DNA of 64,000 bases. It comes from JABDEZ01 sp965276955. GTDB taxonomy: Bacteria > Bacteroidota > Bacteroidia > Chitinophagales > Chitinophagaceae. Positions 36,700 to 46,180 of the stretch are shown one piece after another; the stretch's first letter is position 1; each line of letters begins with the position of its first letter. Both the position numbers and the translations under genes were made by a program. The notes beneath the pieces were generated by a model. It was not told the DNA's origin. It saw only the letters and a program-made list of their open reading frames with translations, and did not search any database. Location of the stretch: the NCBI GenBank assembly GCA_965276955.1, contig CBDIBP010000026.1:107893-171892 (forward strand), given 5' to 3'.

Positions 36700-37599
36700 C
36701 TAAATCGCCAGACAATCCTCATGATATTGATCAGCATTTGCTTCGTGTATGATCTGGATAGTAGGGTGAATGATCGCAAACTTTTCCTGCAAATGTTCTC
36801 TAATTTCTTGAAGAACTTTATCATCTCCGGTATGTGCGGGCATCAATAGATGTACAGATAAAGCGGTTTGTGTAGTGCTCATCGCCCATATATGCAAGTC
36901 ATATACTTTTTTCACACCCGTTACAGATTCAAGGTATTTGGCCACCTCTGATAAATTTACATTTTCCGGAACAGCATCGAGGGCCATATTTACCGATTCT
37001 TTCATCAGGTCCCATGTTTCATAAAGCACGATCAATACGATCACAAAACACATGACCGGGTCGATCCAAATATAGCCGGTGAATTTGATGATCAGCCCGG
37101 CGATCAATATTCCAAGAGATACTGCCGCGTCACCCGCCATATGCAAAAAGGCGCCCTTAATATTGATATCTTCTTTTCTTCCATTTACAAATAGCCAGGC
37201 GGTTATTCCATTTACAAGGATACCCATTCCGGCAACCCACATGACAATATTTTCATCGATCTTTTCTAAATTCCGTAGTTTATGAATAGCATCCCCTGCT
37301 ATGATACCCATCGTGATTAACAGTATTATTCCATTCAGCATAGCTGCAAGTATGCTCATCCGCCTTAACCCATAGGTGTATTTGGTGATGGCTTTTTTAA
37401 AGCAAACACCAGGGCACCCCAGGAAAATGCCAAACCCAATACATCACCCGTGTTATGGCCTGCGTCAGCCAGTAATGCGGATGAATGCGACAACAGACCA
37501 TATATCAGCTCAACGACGACATACGACGCCGTTTAATATAATTCCAATAATGAAAGCTTTACCGTGATTGTCGCACGTTTCAGGGTGTGGGATTTCCAT
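36700..37599 (-). pseudogene. Cation diffusion facilitator (CDF) with two compensating frameshifts
   Basis: Joining three segments gives a CDF transporter of about 299 residues: MEIPHPETCDNHGKAFIIG to about 37525, then ELIYGLLSHSSALLADAGHN (with the HxxxD zinc-site motif HNTGD) to about 37400, then ITKYTYGLRRMSILAAMLNG to the stop at 36700. The second break is in a six-base A run that seems one short; the first is a one-base gain, so the net frame is kept. The C-terminal domain has the usual cytoplasmic CDF fold, and HMAGDAAVS is the second metal site. Zn, Co or Cd export is the family role. It heads the efflux operon. Confidence 0.8.
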
Positions 37600-37748
37600 T
37601 TTACGGTTTTTAAATTAGTTGCTTAAGTTATGTTCATTATAATATAGTGCACTATCATAAAGAAACAAAAGTAAGCAGAGGATTCCTTATACAGAATAAT
37701 TTTATAATTATATTGACCATAACTGAGCAATTCTATAACCTATAAAGT
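37600..37748 (-). promoter_or_regulatory. Promoter/operator region of the CDF-MFS-ABC operon
   Basis: A perfect 12-bp palindrome, ATAGTGCACTAT (37644-37655), lies between a TTTG-containing -33-like element and a TATATTATAATG -7-like element reading leftward. Placement inside the promoter is what a repressor operator would show. The repressor is not identified in the window. Confidence 0.45.
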
Positions 37749-39733
37749 TCATCCTTTTTTAATCACCAAATGCTGCAATGCAGGATCGCCCATCAATCTT
37801 TCCATTTCAGCGTTTACAATATCCTCAATGTCCTGCTTCACCTGTAAATAATTCCGTTGTACCATAGAATTATCAACCTTCCGTATTTCAGGGATTTCCT
37901 TGTAATTATCCTGCTCCTTTTTTAATGCCGCATGGTCATTAATGATCTCGCAGTGAAATGTCTTCAGCTCGATCTTATTATCCGGGTCATCTGCTACCAT
38001 ACCAACAAATTCACCGGAACTAAGACTTGAAATTTTGCTTGGCGGCACTGCTGCCTCCAACTGTTTTGAGCGACTGATAGATGTGTCCTGGGCTATTAAT
38101 GGACAGGCTTTCCCGGTCCTGCATGATCTTACCGAACCGTTCGGATAGTTGTTTGGCGGTATCCCCCCGTAACCTGCCCGGAAACAATATTACCAACGAT
38201 ATTCATGATCACGTCAGCCTGCTCCCGGCCATAGTCTTTACGTAGCTGGCTGAAATCCTGGATACCTAAACAGGTGGCTACTTTATTGCTGCGTGCAGTA
38301 GCGATCAGGCTATCCATATTATTCAGGTAAATGGTCGGAAACTCATCGAATACCAGGCTGCTTTTCAGCTTGCCTTTCTTATTGACCAGCTTTACCAAAC
38401 GGTTGACGTACAAGGACAAGACAGCGCCATAGATCTGTATCTTCTGCGGGTTATTGCCCATGCAAACCAGCTTAGGCTTTTCAGGGTCATTGATATCTAA
38501 AGTGAAGTCGTTGCCTGATAAGACATAGTATAATTGAGGCGAAGACAACCTGGCCATCGCTACCTTACCGGAAGCGATCTGACCTTCGAGTTGTTCCATC
38601 ACATCATTCAAGTAAGCATTTACGAATGGGTTAATTAGCACGTCAATTTCTTTTTCAGTGCGTAGAACTGTAAACAAGCTATCGTAATCCAGCTGCATCA
38701 GTTCGATCACATGAGGTAGCGTACAGAATTCGCCATCTCTGTATTTGCGCAGGAACCAGATGATGGCCGTTAAGAAGTTAATAGGAGATTCTACAAAGAA
38801 GTCCCCTTGCCGCTTGATCCACTCACGATTCAACCCTAATAGTATTGTTCGCGCCGATTCCGCAGCATCGGTGATGTCGAGCATTGAGGAGGGGTCCAAC
38901 GGGTTACAGCGATGCGTCCGCGTCAGGTCGTCAAAGTTGATCACGTAAAATTCAGGAGCAACTTTGTATTTGTGTTTATACTTCAGCCAAGTATTATAAA
39001 CTATAACAGACAGGTCATCGAACTTAAAGTCATAGACGAACATGGCAAAGCCTTTTTTGATGTGTTGGGTAATGACATGCCGGATGACAAAATAAGATTT
39101 ACCGGATCCCGGTGAACCTAGGACCAGCAGCGCCCGGAACGGATTGATAATGTTGATCCAGCTTTCGCGAATCTTTCCTTTCAGGTTGTATTGTGCCTGC
39201 AGGTTAATGGAGTATTCATTCTCCAGCAGCCGCTCTTCCTGCGGAAATGTTTCGTTCTCATTGTTGAAGATATCGTTGTTCAGCTTGTCCTTAATGATCC
39301 GGGACAACAAGCCGCCGCCCGTCATTGCAAGCATATACCCAACAGAGGTAAGACCTATGTATAGTACTGTAATAACCACTATTGATGCATGGACCAGCAG
39401 CAATAAATAGCTAATAAAATATACCAGTAACCCGATTAGGACATAGGCAAAAGCCGACTTGAAATTCTGCTTTTCATCCTTTCTTCCTCTTGATCCCAAA
39501 AGTGAAATAGCCAAAAATCCCAAAGCAATCAGCTTAGATTTAAAAGAATTACTGAATAGACCTGTATTCGCAATATTGTTTAGTAAGCTATCTGTAAGTT
39601 GTGCCGTTAAGTGCCAATGCCGGAACGCTTCGTAGCAATAATAATAAAAGTGTAATCCTAAAATTACCATACTGATCAGCCTGGTCATATCCAGAATTTT
39701 CCTCAGCGCCTGTTCGTTCTCACCTGTCTGCAT
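37749..39733 (-). pseudogene. mobC: MobC/TraG-type coupling protein with two frameshifts
   Basis: A conjugative coupling ATPase of about 660 residues if two single-base gains are removed. Membrane helices fill about 20-150, Walker A is GSPGSGKS and Walker B is SLVFDEFPTIYL. The main frame runs to NIVSGQVTGG and fails in a six-G run near 38163. A short segment (DTAKQLSERFGKIMQDRESL) lies in a second frame, and a third frame from about 38095 continues SISRSKQLEAAVPPSKISSL to 37749. It would link the relaxosome to a transfer channel. It begins eleven bases after the MobB stop. No T4SS genes follow. Confidence 0.85.
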
Positions 39734-39744
39734 CGTAGTAAGTT

Positions 39745-40974
39745 TTATAGTCGTTTACGTTTTTTCTTCTTGTTGATTTTCAGTTCAAATGGTAGTGCCT
39801 CACTTGGTTCCGCTTGTTGCAATAATGCATCAGCAAGGGCGTTCGCGGTAGGAACGAAGGGGTCCGGTTGCCCTGCTATTGAATTGTCTAAACCGTTCGG
39901 TACAGGACTTTTAGTTATAGGTAGTCCGCAACGATCCTGAATGGCATTGGAACTATACTGCTTGCCGAGGTCACTACCGTTAAAGACCGCTTTATTTTTG
40001 TGATCGATGTAAGTAATGCCATAGATCCTCCCTGTCTCATTTTGCCGGAGAACAGTGGAGATCCCTTCCTTCTCCAGCGCCTTCATCAATTCTTGAAGGT
40101 TCTGTTTCGGGTTCCTGAGCAAAGACAGATCGATGGCATTCTTAACCCTTGACCGCAGCGGGTCCTTCAAAGGCTCATTCTTTTCAAACTGTTCCTGAAG
40201 TTTTTTTAAGGTGGGCTTCATGAAGAACTGGCTGGCCTTGATAGCCGCACCGACCTTATTGCCTTTGTCATCCAGGATACGGTAACTCAATCCGTTATTG
40301 TGAAACATAGTGGATCGTTCGCTTCCCCTGTCTGCATACACATTGTATAACTTTAGTAATGCATTCAGTTCAGGCAAGGAGCTAAATTTATAATTACCCA
40401 GCACAGATCGCAGCACCCTATTAATGGCTTGTTTGGTTCCCATTTTACCATACTGAACTTTCTGAACATTTACGGGTTCAAGCCTATACTGTTCTTCCTT
40501 TTTAATGTCCTCCGCCTTGACCAATCCAAAGCTGATCTCTATCGCTTTACGGGCTTTCTCTGACTGGTTCCTGCCAATGTTTTGTGTGTCAACCCGTGCG
40601 CCGTCCTGCCTGACCTTCACGGATACGATATGCAGATGCGGATGACCTGAATCATAATGCCGATAGACCAAGTAGGGCAGATCTGAAAGGCCCATCCGTT
40701 CCATATAATCATTAGCGATAGCCGTTAATTTTTCATTATCCAACTCCTCTGACGGGTCAAAATTCAGGGAGATATGAATGCTGTTGCGGGTCACATTTTC
40801 ATTCAATGCGGCCTGATTTTCCAGCCTGTTTAGTTTATGCTGAAAGGTCAAAAGCTCGTTATCTATTGGGTAATTTTCAGCCCATAACAATTCCGCTGCG
40901 CCACTTTGCACCTTCTTTTCATTGTAGTTCAATGTCTGCTTCAAGGATGGGTTGGTGTTGAAGATCGCAACCAT
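39745..40974 (-). CDS. mobB: MobB-type relaxase
   Basis: A 409-residue relaxase that nicks the transfer origin and carries DNA into the recipient. The three-His metal motif is visible in HYDSGHPHLHIVS near residue 115, with an Asn/His-rich HISLNF strand upstream matching motif I/II of the Bacteroidetes MobB (MOBP-like) group. The C-terminal half is charged and ends in a Lys/Arg cluster. It overlaps the MobA gene by 34 bases and precedes the coupling protein, the standard mobA-mobB-mobC order. The origin of transfer is probably near mobA but was not located. Confidence 0.93.
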   Translation of the reverse strand: MVAIFNTNPSLKQTLNYNEKKVQSGAAELLWAENYPIDNELLTFQHKLNRLENQAALNENVTRNSIHISLNFDPSEELDNEKLTAIANDYMERMGLSDLPYLVYRHYDSGHPHLHIVSVKVRQDGARVDTQNIGRNQSEKARKAIEISFGLVKAEDIKKEEQYRLEPVNVQKVQYGKMGTKQAINRVLRSVLGNYKFSSLPELNALLKLYNVYADRGSERSTMFHNNGLSYRILDDKGNKVGAAIKASQFFMKPTLKKLQEQFEKNEPLKDPLRSRVKNAIDLSLLRNPKQNLQELMKALEKEGISTVLRQNETGRIYGITYIDHKNKAVFNGSDLGKQYSSNAIQDRCGLPITKSPVPNGLDNSIAGQPDPFVPTANALADALLQQAEPSEALPFELKINKKKKRKRL

Positions 40975-41342
40975 TGTTCACTGAATTTTTCCATGTGATC
41001 TTTGATATTTTCCACCTGCCTGATTATGACAGCTCTATCTCTTTCCCACGCGTTCAGCCACGGTACCGGGTTGTCATCCGGCCTCATGGAATTGAGTTTT
41101 CTGACCGCCTGGTTGAAGTTATTACTGACCGCATATAGCGACTTTCTAAGCGGCATCAGCTCTGCCATTAAGTCATCGAGGGACTTGTTCCGGTAGTACA
41201 CCGTAAGGTGCTTTTCAAATATTTTATTGCGGATGTATTCGCTCAGCTTCCTGCAGGTGGTATTCTTAAACTGTTTCTGGAGCTTATCGTACTCGTCTTC
41301 TGAAAGGCGCACATGCAGCCATTTGATCTTGTTGTCTTCCAT
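40941..41342 (-). CDS. mobA: MobA-type relaxosome accessory protein
   Basis: A 133-residue protein with a ribbon-helix-helix-like start (WLHVRLSEDEYDKLQKQF, then SEYIRNKIF) followed by a helical tail. Proteins of this size and position bind the transfer origin and help the relaxase; other nomenclatures call the equivalent MobC. The ATG at 41342 is preferred to a GTG at 41345. It lies 30 bases after a small uncharacterised gene and overlaps MobB by 34 bases. Confidence 0.9.
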   Translation of the reverse strand: MEDNKIKWLHVRLSEDEYDKLQKQFKNTTCRKLSEYIRNKIFEKHLTVYYRNKSLDDLMAELMPLRKSLYAVSNNFNQAVRKLNSMRPDDNPVPWLNAWERDRAVIIRQVENIKDHMEKFSEQWLRSSTPTHP

Positions 41343-41372
41343 CACTTATCATTTTCACTTAGTTCAAATCAT

Positions 41373-41579
41373 TCAAAAAGGCTCTAAAACCCGCCAACGA
41401 CTTCGGAGTGACCGGCGGTTAAATTTCGGTTGTGATACAACCGGACATTTAACGGATTGCACGAAGTCAGCAATCTCACGGCCTGTTAACAGTTCTTTCC
41501 CATTCAAAAGCTGCCACAGTACTATCCTTAGTGCCGGTCTGTTTTTATGCTTTTCTGTAAAGCTCGTTTTAGCGGTCAC
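41373..41579 (-). CDS. Small uncharacterised protein coupled to the primase
   Basis: A 68-residue protein starting with GTG inside the primase stop (GTGA overlap), a typical coupling arrangement. It reads ALRIVLWQLLNGKELLTGRE in the middle, helix-like and reminiscent of a short winged-helix segment, then becomes basic. No family was recognised. Its place between primase and MobA suggests a part in replication or transfer. Confidence 0.5.
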   Translation of the reverse strand: MTAKTSFTEKHKNRPALRIVLWQLLNGKELLTGREIADFVQSVKCPVVSQPKFNRRSLRSRWRVLEPF

Positions 41580-42460
41580 CCAGGTTTTTCTTTATAATGG
41601 CGATTGACCAGCCATTGGTTTAAGTCTTTAGATCCGGTATATAGGCTGCTCTTGTTTTGATACCGTTTGTGCAGGCGCAGTGCATCGGCACTGCAATTTT
41701 GTCCGGCCCGGTCATGGTCAAGGAACAGATTAACCTGCTGATAAGTATCCATTACCTTGCGGGAAGTTTCAAAAAACGCCAATGAATTTAAGATCAAAAA
41801 ATCCCCGTTACTTACTGTTTTGGATAAGCAAGTCAGGTACGAAAGGAAGTCAAAAAAGCCTTCAAAGACACTGATCGTCTCCGTTGATACCGCCGCTTTA
41901 ATACTCGTAATTCCTTTGGGTGAGCTGCTGCCCTTGAAGAAAGAATTGCGCAGCTCATAGCCACCCAGATCATTCTTAAAGCCAATGGCGTAAAATGTTT
42001 TACCGCCGATCTGGTAATGTACTTCCCGGCAATATTGAACTGCAATTTCCGGCTCGATACACCTGCTTTGCAGGTATTGTAAAAGCGCTGATGAGTTTAA
42101 TGGAAGATCATTCAGCATAGTTATTTTACTATCCTTTTCGGCAGGTGTTAATGGCCTGAAAGGTTGCTGGTGAAAAGAAAAATCTGTCCCGTATTTTGCC
42201 AGTAATTCAGAAACACTGCATTGATAATATAGCAGGCAAAAATCAACCAGGTTGCCGCCTTGCCCGATGCCGTGATCGTACCAACGGTTCAGGTAGCGGT
42301 TCACTTTAAATGAGGCTGTGTTCTCTGTTCTTAACGGTGATAAATACCAGTAGTCGTTGCCCCTGATCCGGGACGGTTCATAACCCAGGCTGAACAGGAA
42401 TGATACCGTATCCAATTGCCTGATCTCATCACAGGAAAGCTTTTGTTTTATTGGATCCAT
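41576..42460 (-). CDS. CHC2/Toprim-type DNA primase
   Basis: A 294-residue primase-like protein. The N-terminal part resembles a CHC2 region (DYWYLSPLRTENTASFKVN, then WYDHGIGQGGNLVDF), but the zinc ligands are largely missing, as in many element-borne primases. A Toprim core follows with VFEGFFDFLSYL supplying the acidic Glu and FLDHDRAGQ the DxD motif. It would prime DNA synthesis on the transferred or excised element. It leads the operon into the small protein, MobA, MobB and MobC. Confidence 0.9.
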   Translation of the reverse strand: MDPIKQKLSCDEIRQLDTVSFLFSLGYEPSRIRGNDYWYLSPLRTENTASFKVNRYLNRWYDHGIGQGGNLVDFCLLYYQCSVSELLAKYGTDFSFHQQPFRPLTPAEKDSKITMLNDLPLNSSALLQYLQSRCIEPEIAVQYCREVHYQIGGKTFYAIGFKNDLGGYELRNSFFKGSSSPKGITSIKAAVSTETISVFEGFFDFLSYLTCLSKTVSNGDFLILNSLAFFETSRKVMDTYQQVNLFLDHDRAGQNCSADALRLHKRYQNKSSLYTGSKDLNQWLVNRHYKEKPG

Positions 42461-42610
42461 ACCACACTAATTCTGTCTGTACCTACAATATGATGCGAAT
42501 GTAATTGCGGCGAACGAGATCATCACCAGCTATTCAATTTTTGAATGGCTGCCATGTATGAATGAGAAGGTATCTACCTTAGATCTTTTAAAATATTAAA
42601 TCAAAACGAC
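42461..42610. promoter_or_regulatory. Divergent promoter region of primase and a small gene
   Basis: The 150 bases between divergent starts must hold two promoters. A short inverted repeat, ATTCAATTTTTGAAT (42532-42546), sits near the centre and could be an operator. This is also a candidate for the transfer origin, without direct evidence. Confidence 0.35.
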
Positions 42611-42892
42611 ATGGAAAGTAAAGATGCAGCCCTGGTATTTGACACTATTTTAAGTGCGCCGGGCATGAGTGAAATGGTGAAGATCGATCTGAAAATTACC
42701 CGTAAAAGTGCGCTGCTTTTGAGCAGTGTTATTCAGCGCGGCTTATCTGTAAAGGATAATGATAAGTCGAACATACTGGATAATGTGCCTAAAGAAATTT
42801 TGCAGGACTTAACAACGTTATCGGAAGACTGTTTACAAAAGGCAGGACTTACAGAACTTCACGAAAAATTAAAAGCGTTGAACAATAAATGA
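42611..42892 (+). CDS. Small uncharacterised helical protein
   Basis: A 93-residue protein, the only rightward gene in the mobilisation block. It is predicted mostly helical with acidic and basic residues spaced through it (VKIDLKITRKSALLLSSVIQ). No DNA-binding or catalytic motif was recognised. Its divergent position opposite the primase operon would suit a regulator, but this is a positional guess. Confidence 0.65.
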   Translation: MESKDAALVFDTILSAPGMSEMVKIDLKITRKSALLLSSVIQRGLSVKDNDKSNILDNVPKEILQDLTTLSEDCLQKAGLTELHEKLKALNNK

Positions 42893-43024
42893 TCCAACGC
42901 TAACAGCCTGTTACAGGTAAAGGTCATGTGCTAACAGTAATTCCATAATACCTTTGCCTGCAATGGGCTGTACCTATTTAACCGGATGCAACCTCTTCCG
43001 CAGGATGTGGTTGCCCGGCCCCGG

Positions 43025-43291
43025 TTACCAGTGGGTAACTTTCATCAGGTCATTTCCACCAAAGTAAGCCGCCAGTAGAATTATTACGCCTGCGACAAAC
43101 AAGAAGTAATATAGAAAGTGCACAAGATCCTCCAGTAGATTGATCAATATGGATCTATCATAGGAGCTAAATGCTTCCACGCCGTACCCGACGCGCCTGT
43201 TGAATTTCCTTTTGTTCCTCCAGTAGCGGAGGTAAATAGCCAGTAGTACGAATACTATCCCTGTCACGTAAAATGAAATGAGCAGTATCAT
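43025..43291 (-). CDS. Small membrane protein at the end of the PRTRC cassette
   Basis: An 88-residue protein with two hydrophobic segments (about 2-21 and 56-75) separated by a basic loop (RYWRNKRKFNRR). It lies eleven bases after the ThiF-like gene in the same orientation. No family is recognised. It could anchor a cassette product to the membrane, but nothing in the sequence proves that. Confidence 0.7.
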   Translation of the reverse strand: MILLISFYVTGIVFVLLAIYLRYWRNKRKFNRRVGYGVEAFSSYDRSILINLLEDLVHFLYYFLFVAGVIILLAAYFGGNDLMKVTHW

Positions 43292-43302
43292 AATTATTAA
43301 TT

Positions 43303-44088
43303 TTAGGCAACCTTCAATGGCTGCGTCCTGAGATCTTTTAAATTGATAAAAAAGCCCCTGTTCTCCGTCATGCCCTCACGGAACAATTGCCACAAAAGTG
43401 ATGCCCCTATATTGGCTAAAGCGGAGTTGATAAATAAGTCCTGTTTGATGAGGGCTTCTGCTAATGAGCAGCTGGGCATATTGCTTTCATCAGCTCGTTG
43501 CAACAAGGATCTAAATTCTTCCGTGACAAACGGCAGGCTGCCCACGGGTTCATATTTTTTAGAGGCAGGCTGCTTGATCTCACCAACGGTGGCCAATACT
43601 ACCTGGCCTGTGTATTGACCGTTGCCAAAGTCGCACCAGTATAATGGTTTGTCCCGACTTGTTACTTTGATGCCTAACGATCGGGCAATCTCAAAGCGGG
43701 CTGCAACCGTATCTACACAGCTAATAGTAATGGTGGAACTATAGCCGGCGTTAGCCTGTAATACAGATCGGCTGTACTTCATCGGAATTGCTTTCCAGTT
43801 GGTTCCGAAAAAACGGTTGATGCGGTTGATCAGGGCTACTCCCTTATTTAAACCCAGCTCCGCCGTGGTAAATAATTGCCGTCCTAAATTCGCTGGCGTA
43901 ACTGTATCATCATCAAATACCCGCACGTGTAAACCTGCATGTTCAAGTGCAACTAAGGAATGATCGATACGTGCCAGTGCTGTTAAAACCTGGCTGCCCG
44001 TACCACCTGCGCCGATGAGGTTAACCGTTATCGGGTTGGCAGGCTGCAATAAATATTTGTCTGTAAAATGCATCTTTGGCTTGCTCAT
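43303..44088 (-). CDS. PRTRC-system ThiF-family (E1-like) protein
   Basis: A 261-residue E1-like adenylating enzyme. The nucleotide-binding loop is GAGGTGS (26-32), acidic residues D59-D61 follow, R70 in NLGRQ fits the conserved E1 Arg, and C207 in MPSCSLAEAL is positioned like an E1 thioester Cys. In ubiquitin-type systems such proteins activate the C-terminal Gly of a small modifier. The cassette encodes a matching ubiquitin-like protein (45945) and an E2-like protein (44085), whose gene overlaps this one by four bases. The biological role of PRTRC cassettes is not established. Confidence 0.88.
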   Translation of the reverse strand: MSKPKMHFTDKYLLQPANPITVNLIGAGGTGSQVLTALARIDHSLVALEHAGLHVRVFDDDTVTPANLGRQLFTTAELGLNKGVALINRINRFFGTNWKAIPMKYSRSVLQANAGYSSTITISCVDTVAARFEIARSLGIKVTSRDKPLYWCDFGNGQYTGQVVLATVGEIKQPASKKYEPVGSLPFVTEEFRSLLQRADESNMPSCSLAEALIKQDLFINSALANIGASLLWQLFREGMTENRGFFINLKDLRTQPLKVA

Positions 44089-44804
44089 CTGATCAGATCT
44101 TTAATGGTTATAGCACTCTTTTTTAACTGACCTAACGGAAATGCTTTGCTGCTGTTCACTTGTTGTTGCCATAGTTGCACTGTGTTTCCGTCAATGGGAT
44201 AGTGTCCCCCGATATGGTGACTGAAATAGCTGTTGAAAAAGTAAGTCTGCCATAAAGCAATAAAGTCCTCCAGACAGGTACTGCTTTCAATTTCGACATT
44301 CACCGTTCCCATACAGACGTTACCGTTCTCATAGATATTAAAGAAAGGGGCATGATACAAAACGGTCTTGTTTCCCGGTCTTTTATCATCGGCCAATGCG
44401 TAAATACTCAGGTGTTCTTTATCCGCTTTCCATAACAAAGCAGGGACTTTTGCTTTACCATTCGGAATACCTAATTCTGCTACAAAGAACATGCTGGTCT
44501 CCTGTGCAGGCGTGTACCAAATTACGCAGCCATCATAGGCGGGGTCGATGTACAAAACCTTATCTGACAGTAGTCCCTTCGGTTTTAGGAAATTGCGCTG
44601 CAACTCATCGGAACTGTCTAAACACATTGCTAATGCAGCACTTTCCTGTACATCCAAAGGATGGGCATTTATTAGACAGCCATGACCGTCCATATCATAG
44701 GCTTCTACGTACACTTTTCCGGATCGCTCTTGCTGTGACTGATATATAAGCAGTGCTTTTACAGGGAGGTAGTTTTGTTCAAAGACTGATGTGATGTTGT
44801 TCAT
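44085..44804 (-). CDS. PRTRC-system protein B (E2-like)
   Basis: A 239-residue protein of the prokaryotic E2-like family linked to PRTRC cassettes. The best candidate catalytic Cys is C164 in ENGNVCMGT, following HAPFFNIY, which has the position and surroundings of an E2 active site. It overlaps the ThiF-like gene and the F-like gene by four bases each, so all three are translationally coupled. It would take an activated modifier from the E1-like enzyme; no experimental target is known. Confidence 0.85.
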   Translation of the reverse strand: MNNITSVFEQNYLPVKALLIYQSQQERSGKVYVEAYDMDGHGCLINAHPLDVQESAALAMCLDSSDELQRNFLKPKGLLSDKVLYIDPAYDGCVIWYTPAQETSMFFVAELGIPNGKAKVPALLWKADKEHLSIYALADDKRPGNKTVLYHAPFFNIYENGNVCMGTVNVEIESSTCLEDFIALWQTYFFNSYFSHHIGGHYPIDGNTVQLWQQQVNSSKAFPLGQLKKSAITIKDLIR

Positions 44805-45942
44805 AACAGGTCAATTAATTCGGTGATCAATTCAAATAAGCGTTCCTCAAAATCCAGTTGATGGAGGCTGACAGCCTGTTGAGGAACATCAAATAGCTGC
44901 ATCGCTGTTGGTTCGTCGGTGATGCCTTTTTCCTGAAATTCACAGTTGATAGTTTCTAATAAGGATCCATAGAGGCTGTCCCCGTAATCCCAAAAGAAGG
45001 ATACCAATTGTTCGGTGTAGATACGGTCTTCCTCCTGTGGTTCTATGATACCTTCATGTACGTTGTCAAATACTGCCCTTTCGGGATGATCGCTGTACAA
45101 TGCAAAGAATTTACGGCAAACCTTATGTAATTGTTGCTCCTTTTCATCAACGGGTTTAAATTGCCGTAGGCGCATCTCAAATGAATTAAGGTGGGCAGGT
45201 TGTTCAATTTCAGCTTTTACTTTATCCCCATATTGGTAAAGTAGATCAAAGCTGGCAACCTGCTCTTTATGATCTTCCTCCTCATATTCCCCGGCACTAT
45301 CTTCTAACCATTCCTTCATCATCTCATAAGTGCCATTCAGATAGGTGCAATTGTCCCGGTAATAAGGAACTTTGACCACCTTATACAGATAAGCATATAC
45401 GGAAAACAGCAAGTCTGCTAATGGTCTGTCACGGTCATGTGTGAGCATATCACAAAGCGGACGAACAGGGATATAAAACAAGGTAGACCGCAAATCATAA
45501 GGTTTAGCAGTAGCAAGACAAGCGTTATGCGTTCCATCCTGTATCATCATCAAGGTCAGGTCTGCATTTACCGATCTCACTGCTGATGCAGCATGCCGGA
45601 ACGCATTACTTATATTTAGCGGGTACACCGAATTTGTAACCTTTAATGGTTCAAAATTATAGATGGCTGCAAGGTTGGAAAGGGAGGCAAAAAATTCTGT
45701 TTCCATGATCACCCTTCCCTTTAATAACCCTACAGATATGTCGGTCAATGGCAAAAAGCGATGCTTCAGAAAACCATGTCCGCTAAACTTACAGGGGCGG
45801 CTTTTAGCTTCTGCTTTCTGATCGCTGCGGCATCCTTTGGCCTGTCGAGGTAGGCTGCGAACTTTCCTAATTGCTGATGTAGTTTCCATTGGTCTGTATA
45901 TTCTATGATGGCTGGAATTGGTTTTGCTTGTTTATTTTTCAC
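44801..45942 (-). pseudogene. PRTRC-associated protein (F-like), apparently frameshifted
   Basis: The long frame from 45889 begins with low-quality sequence. A better N-terminus lies in another frame, starting GTG at 45942, two bases after the protein C stop. It reads AIIEYTDQWKLHQQLGKFAA and ends VSLADMVF. Adding one T to the four-base run at 45770-45773 joins it to LKHRFLPLTDISVGLLKG and the rest, giving about 380 residues. If the shift is real, the shortest safe product starts at ATG 45706 (301 residues). The C-terminal part is acidic and ends in a helical LFELITELIDLL. Position between C and B suggests PRTRC protein F. No JAMM protease motif is present, so it is not protein A. Confidence 0.6.
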
Positions 45943-45944
45943 AT

Positions 45945-46163
45945 TTAGCCTTTTGTCCCGATGGTGGTAATGAACTTGTATTGAACGGTGTCGTCCTTTA
46001 TTTCGGGGCCTTCGATCTTTGCCGTGGTGAGTATAGGGTAAGTCTGTGCATAGAAGTTCAACACCGCTTCGGGGCTGAATGAGACAGAAGGGTCTGACAA
46101 TATGATCTCCTGTTCTTTGTCGAAAAAGGAAAAACTGCGTTCTAATGCTGTTGCTACTAACAT
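45945..46163 (-). CDS. PRTRC-system protein C (ubiquitin-like)
   Basis: A 72-residue protein of the prokaryotic ubiquitin-like family. The predicted beta-grasp pattern (FSFFDKEQEIILSD, SPEAVLNFYAQTYP, AKIEGPEIKDDTVQYKF) is followed by a short tail ending in GTKG, so the last residue is Gly without further processing. A terminal Gly is what an E1-like enzyme needs, and such an enzyme and an E2-like protein are encoded downstream. It lies 17 bases after protein E and two bases before the F-like start. Confidence 0.85.
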   Translation of the reverse strand: MLVATALERSFSFFDKEQEIILSDPSVSFSPEAVLNFYAQTYPILTTAKIEGPEIKDDTVQYKFITTIGTKG

Positions 46164-46180
46164 GATCTTAAATTTTAAGG

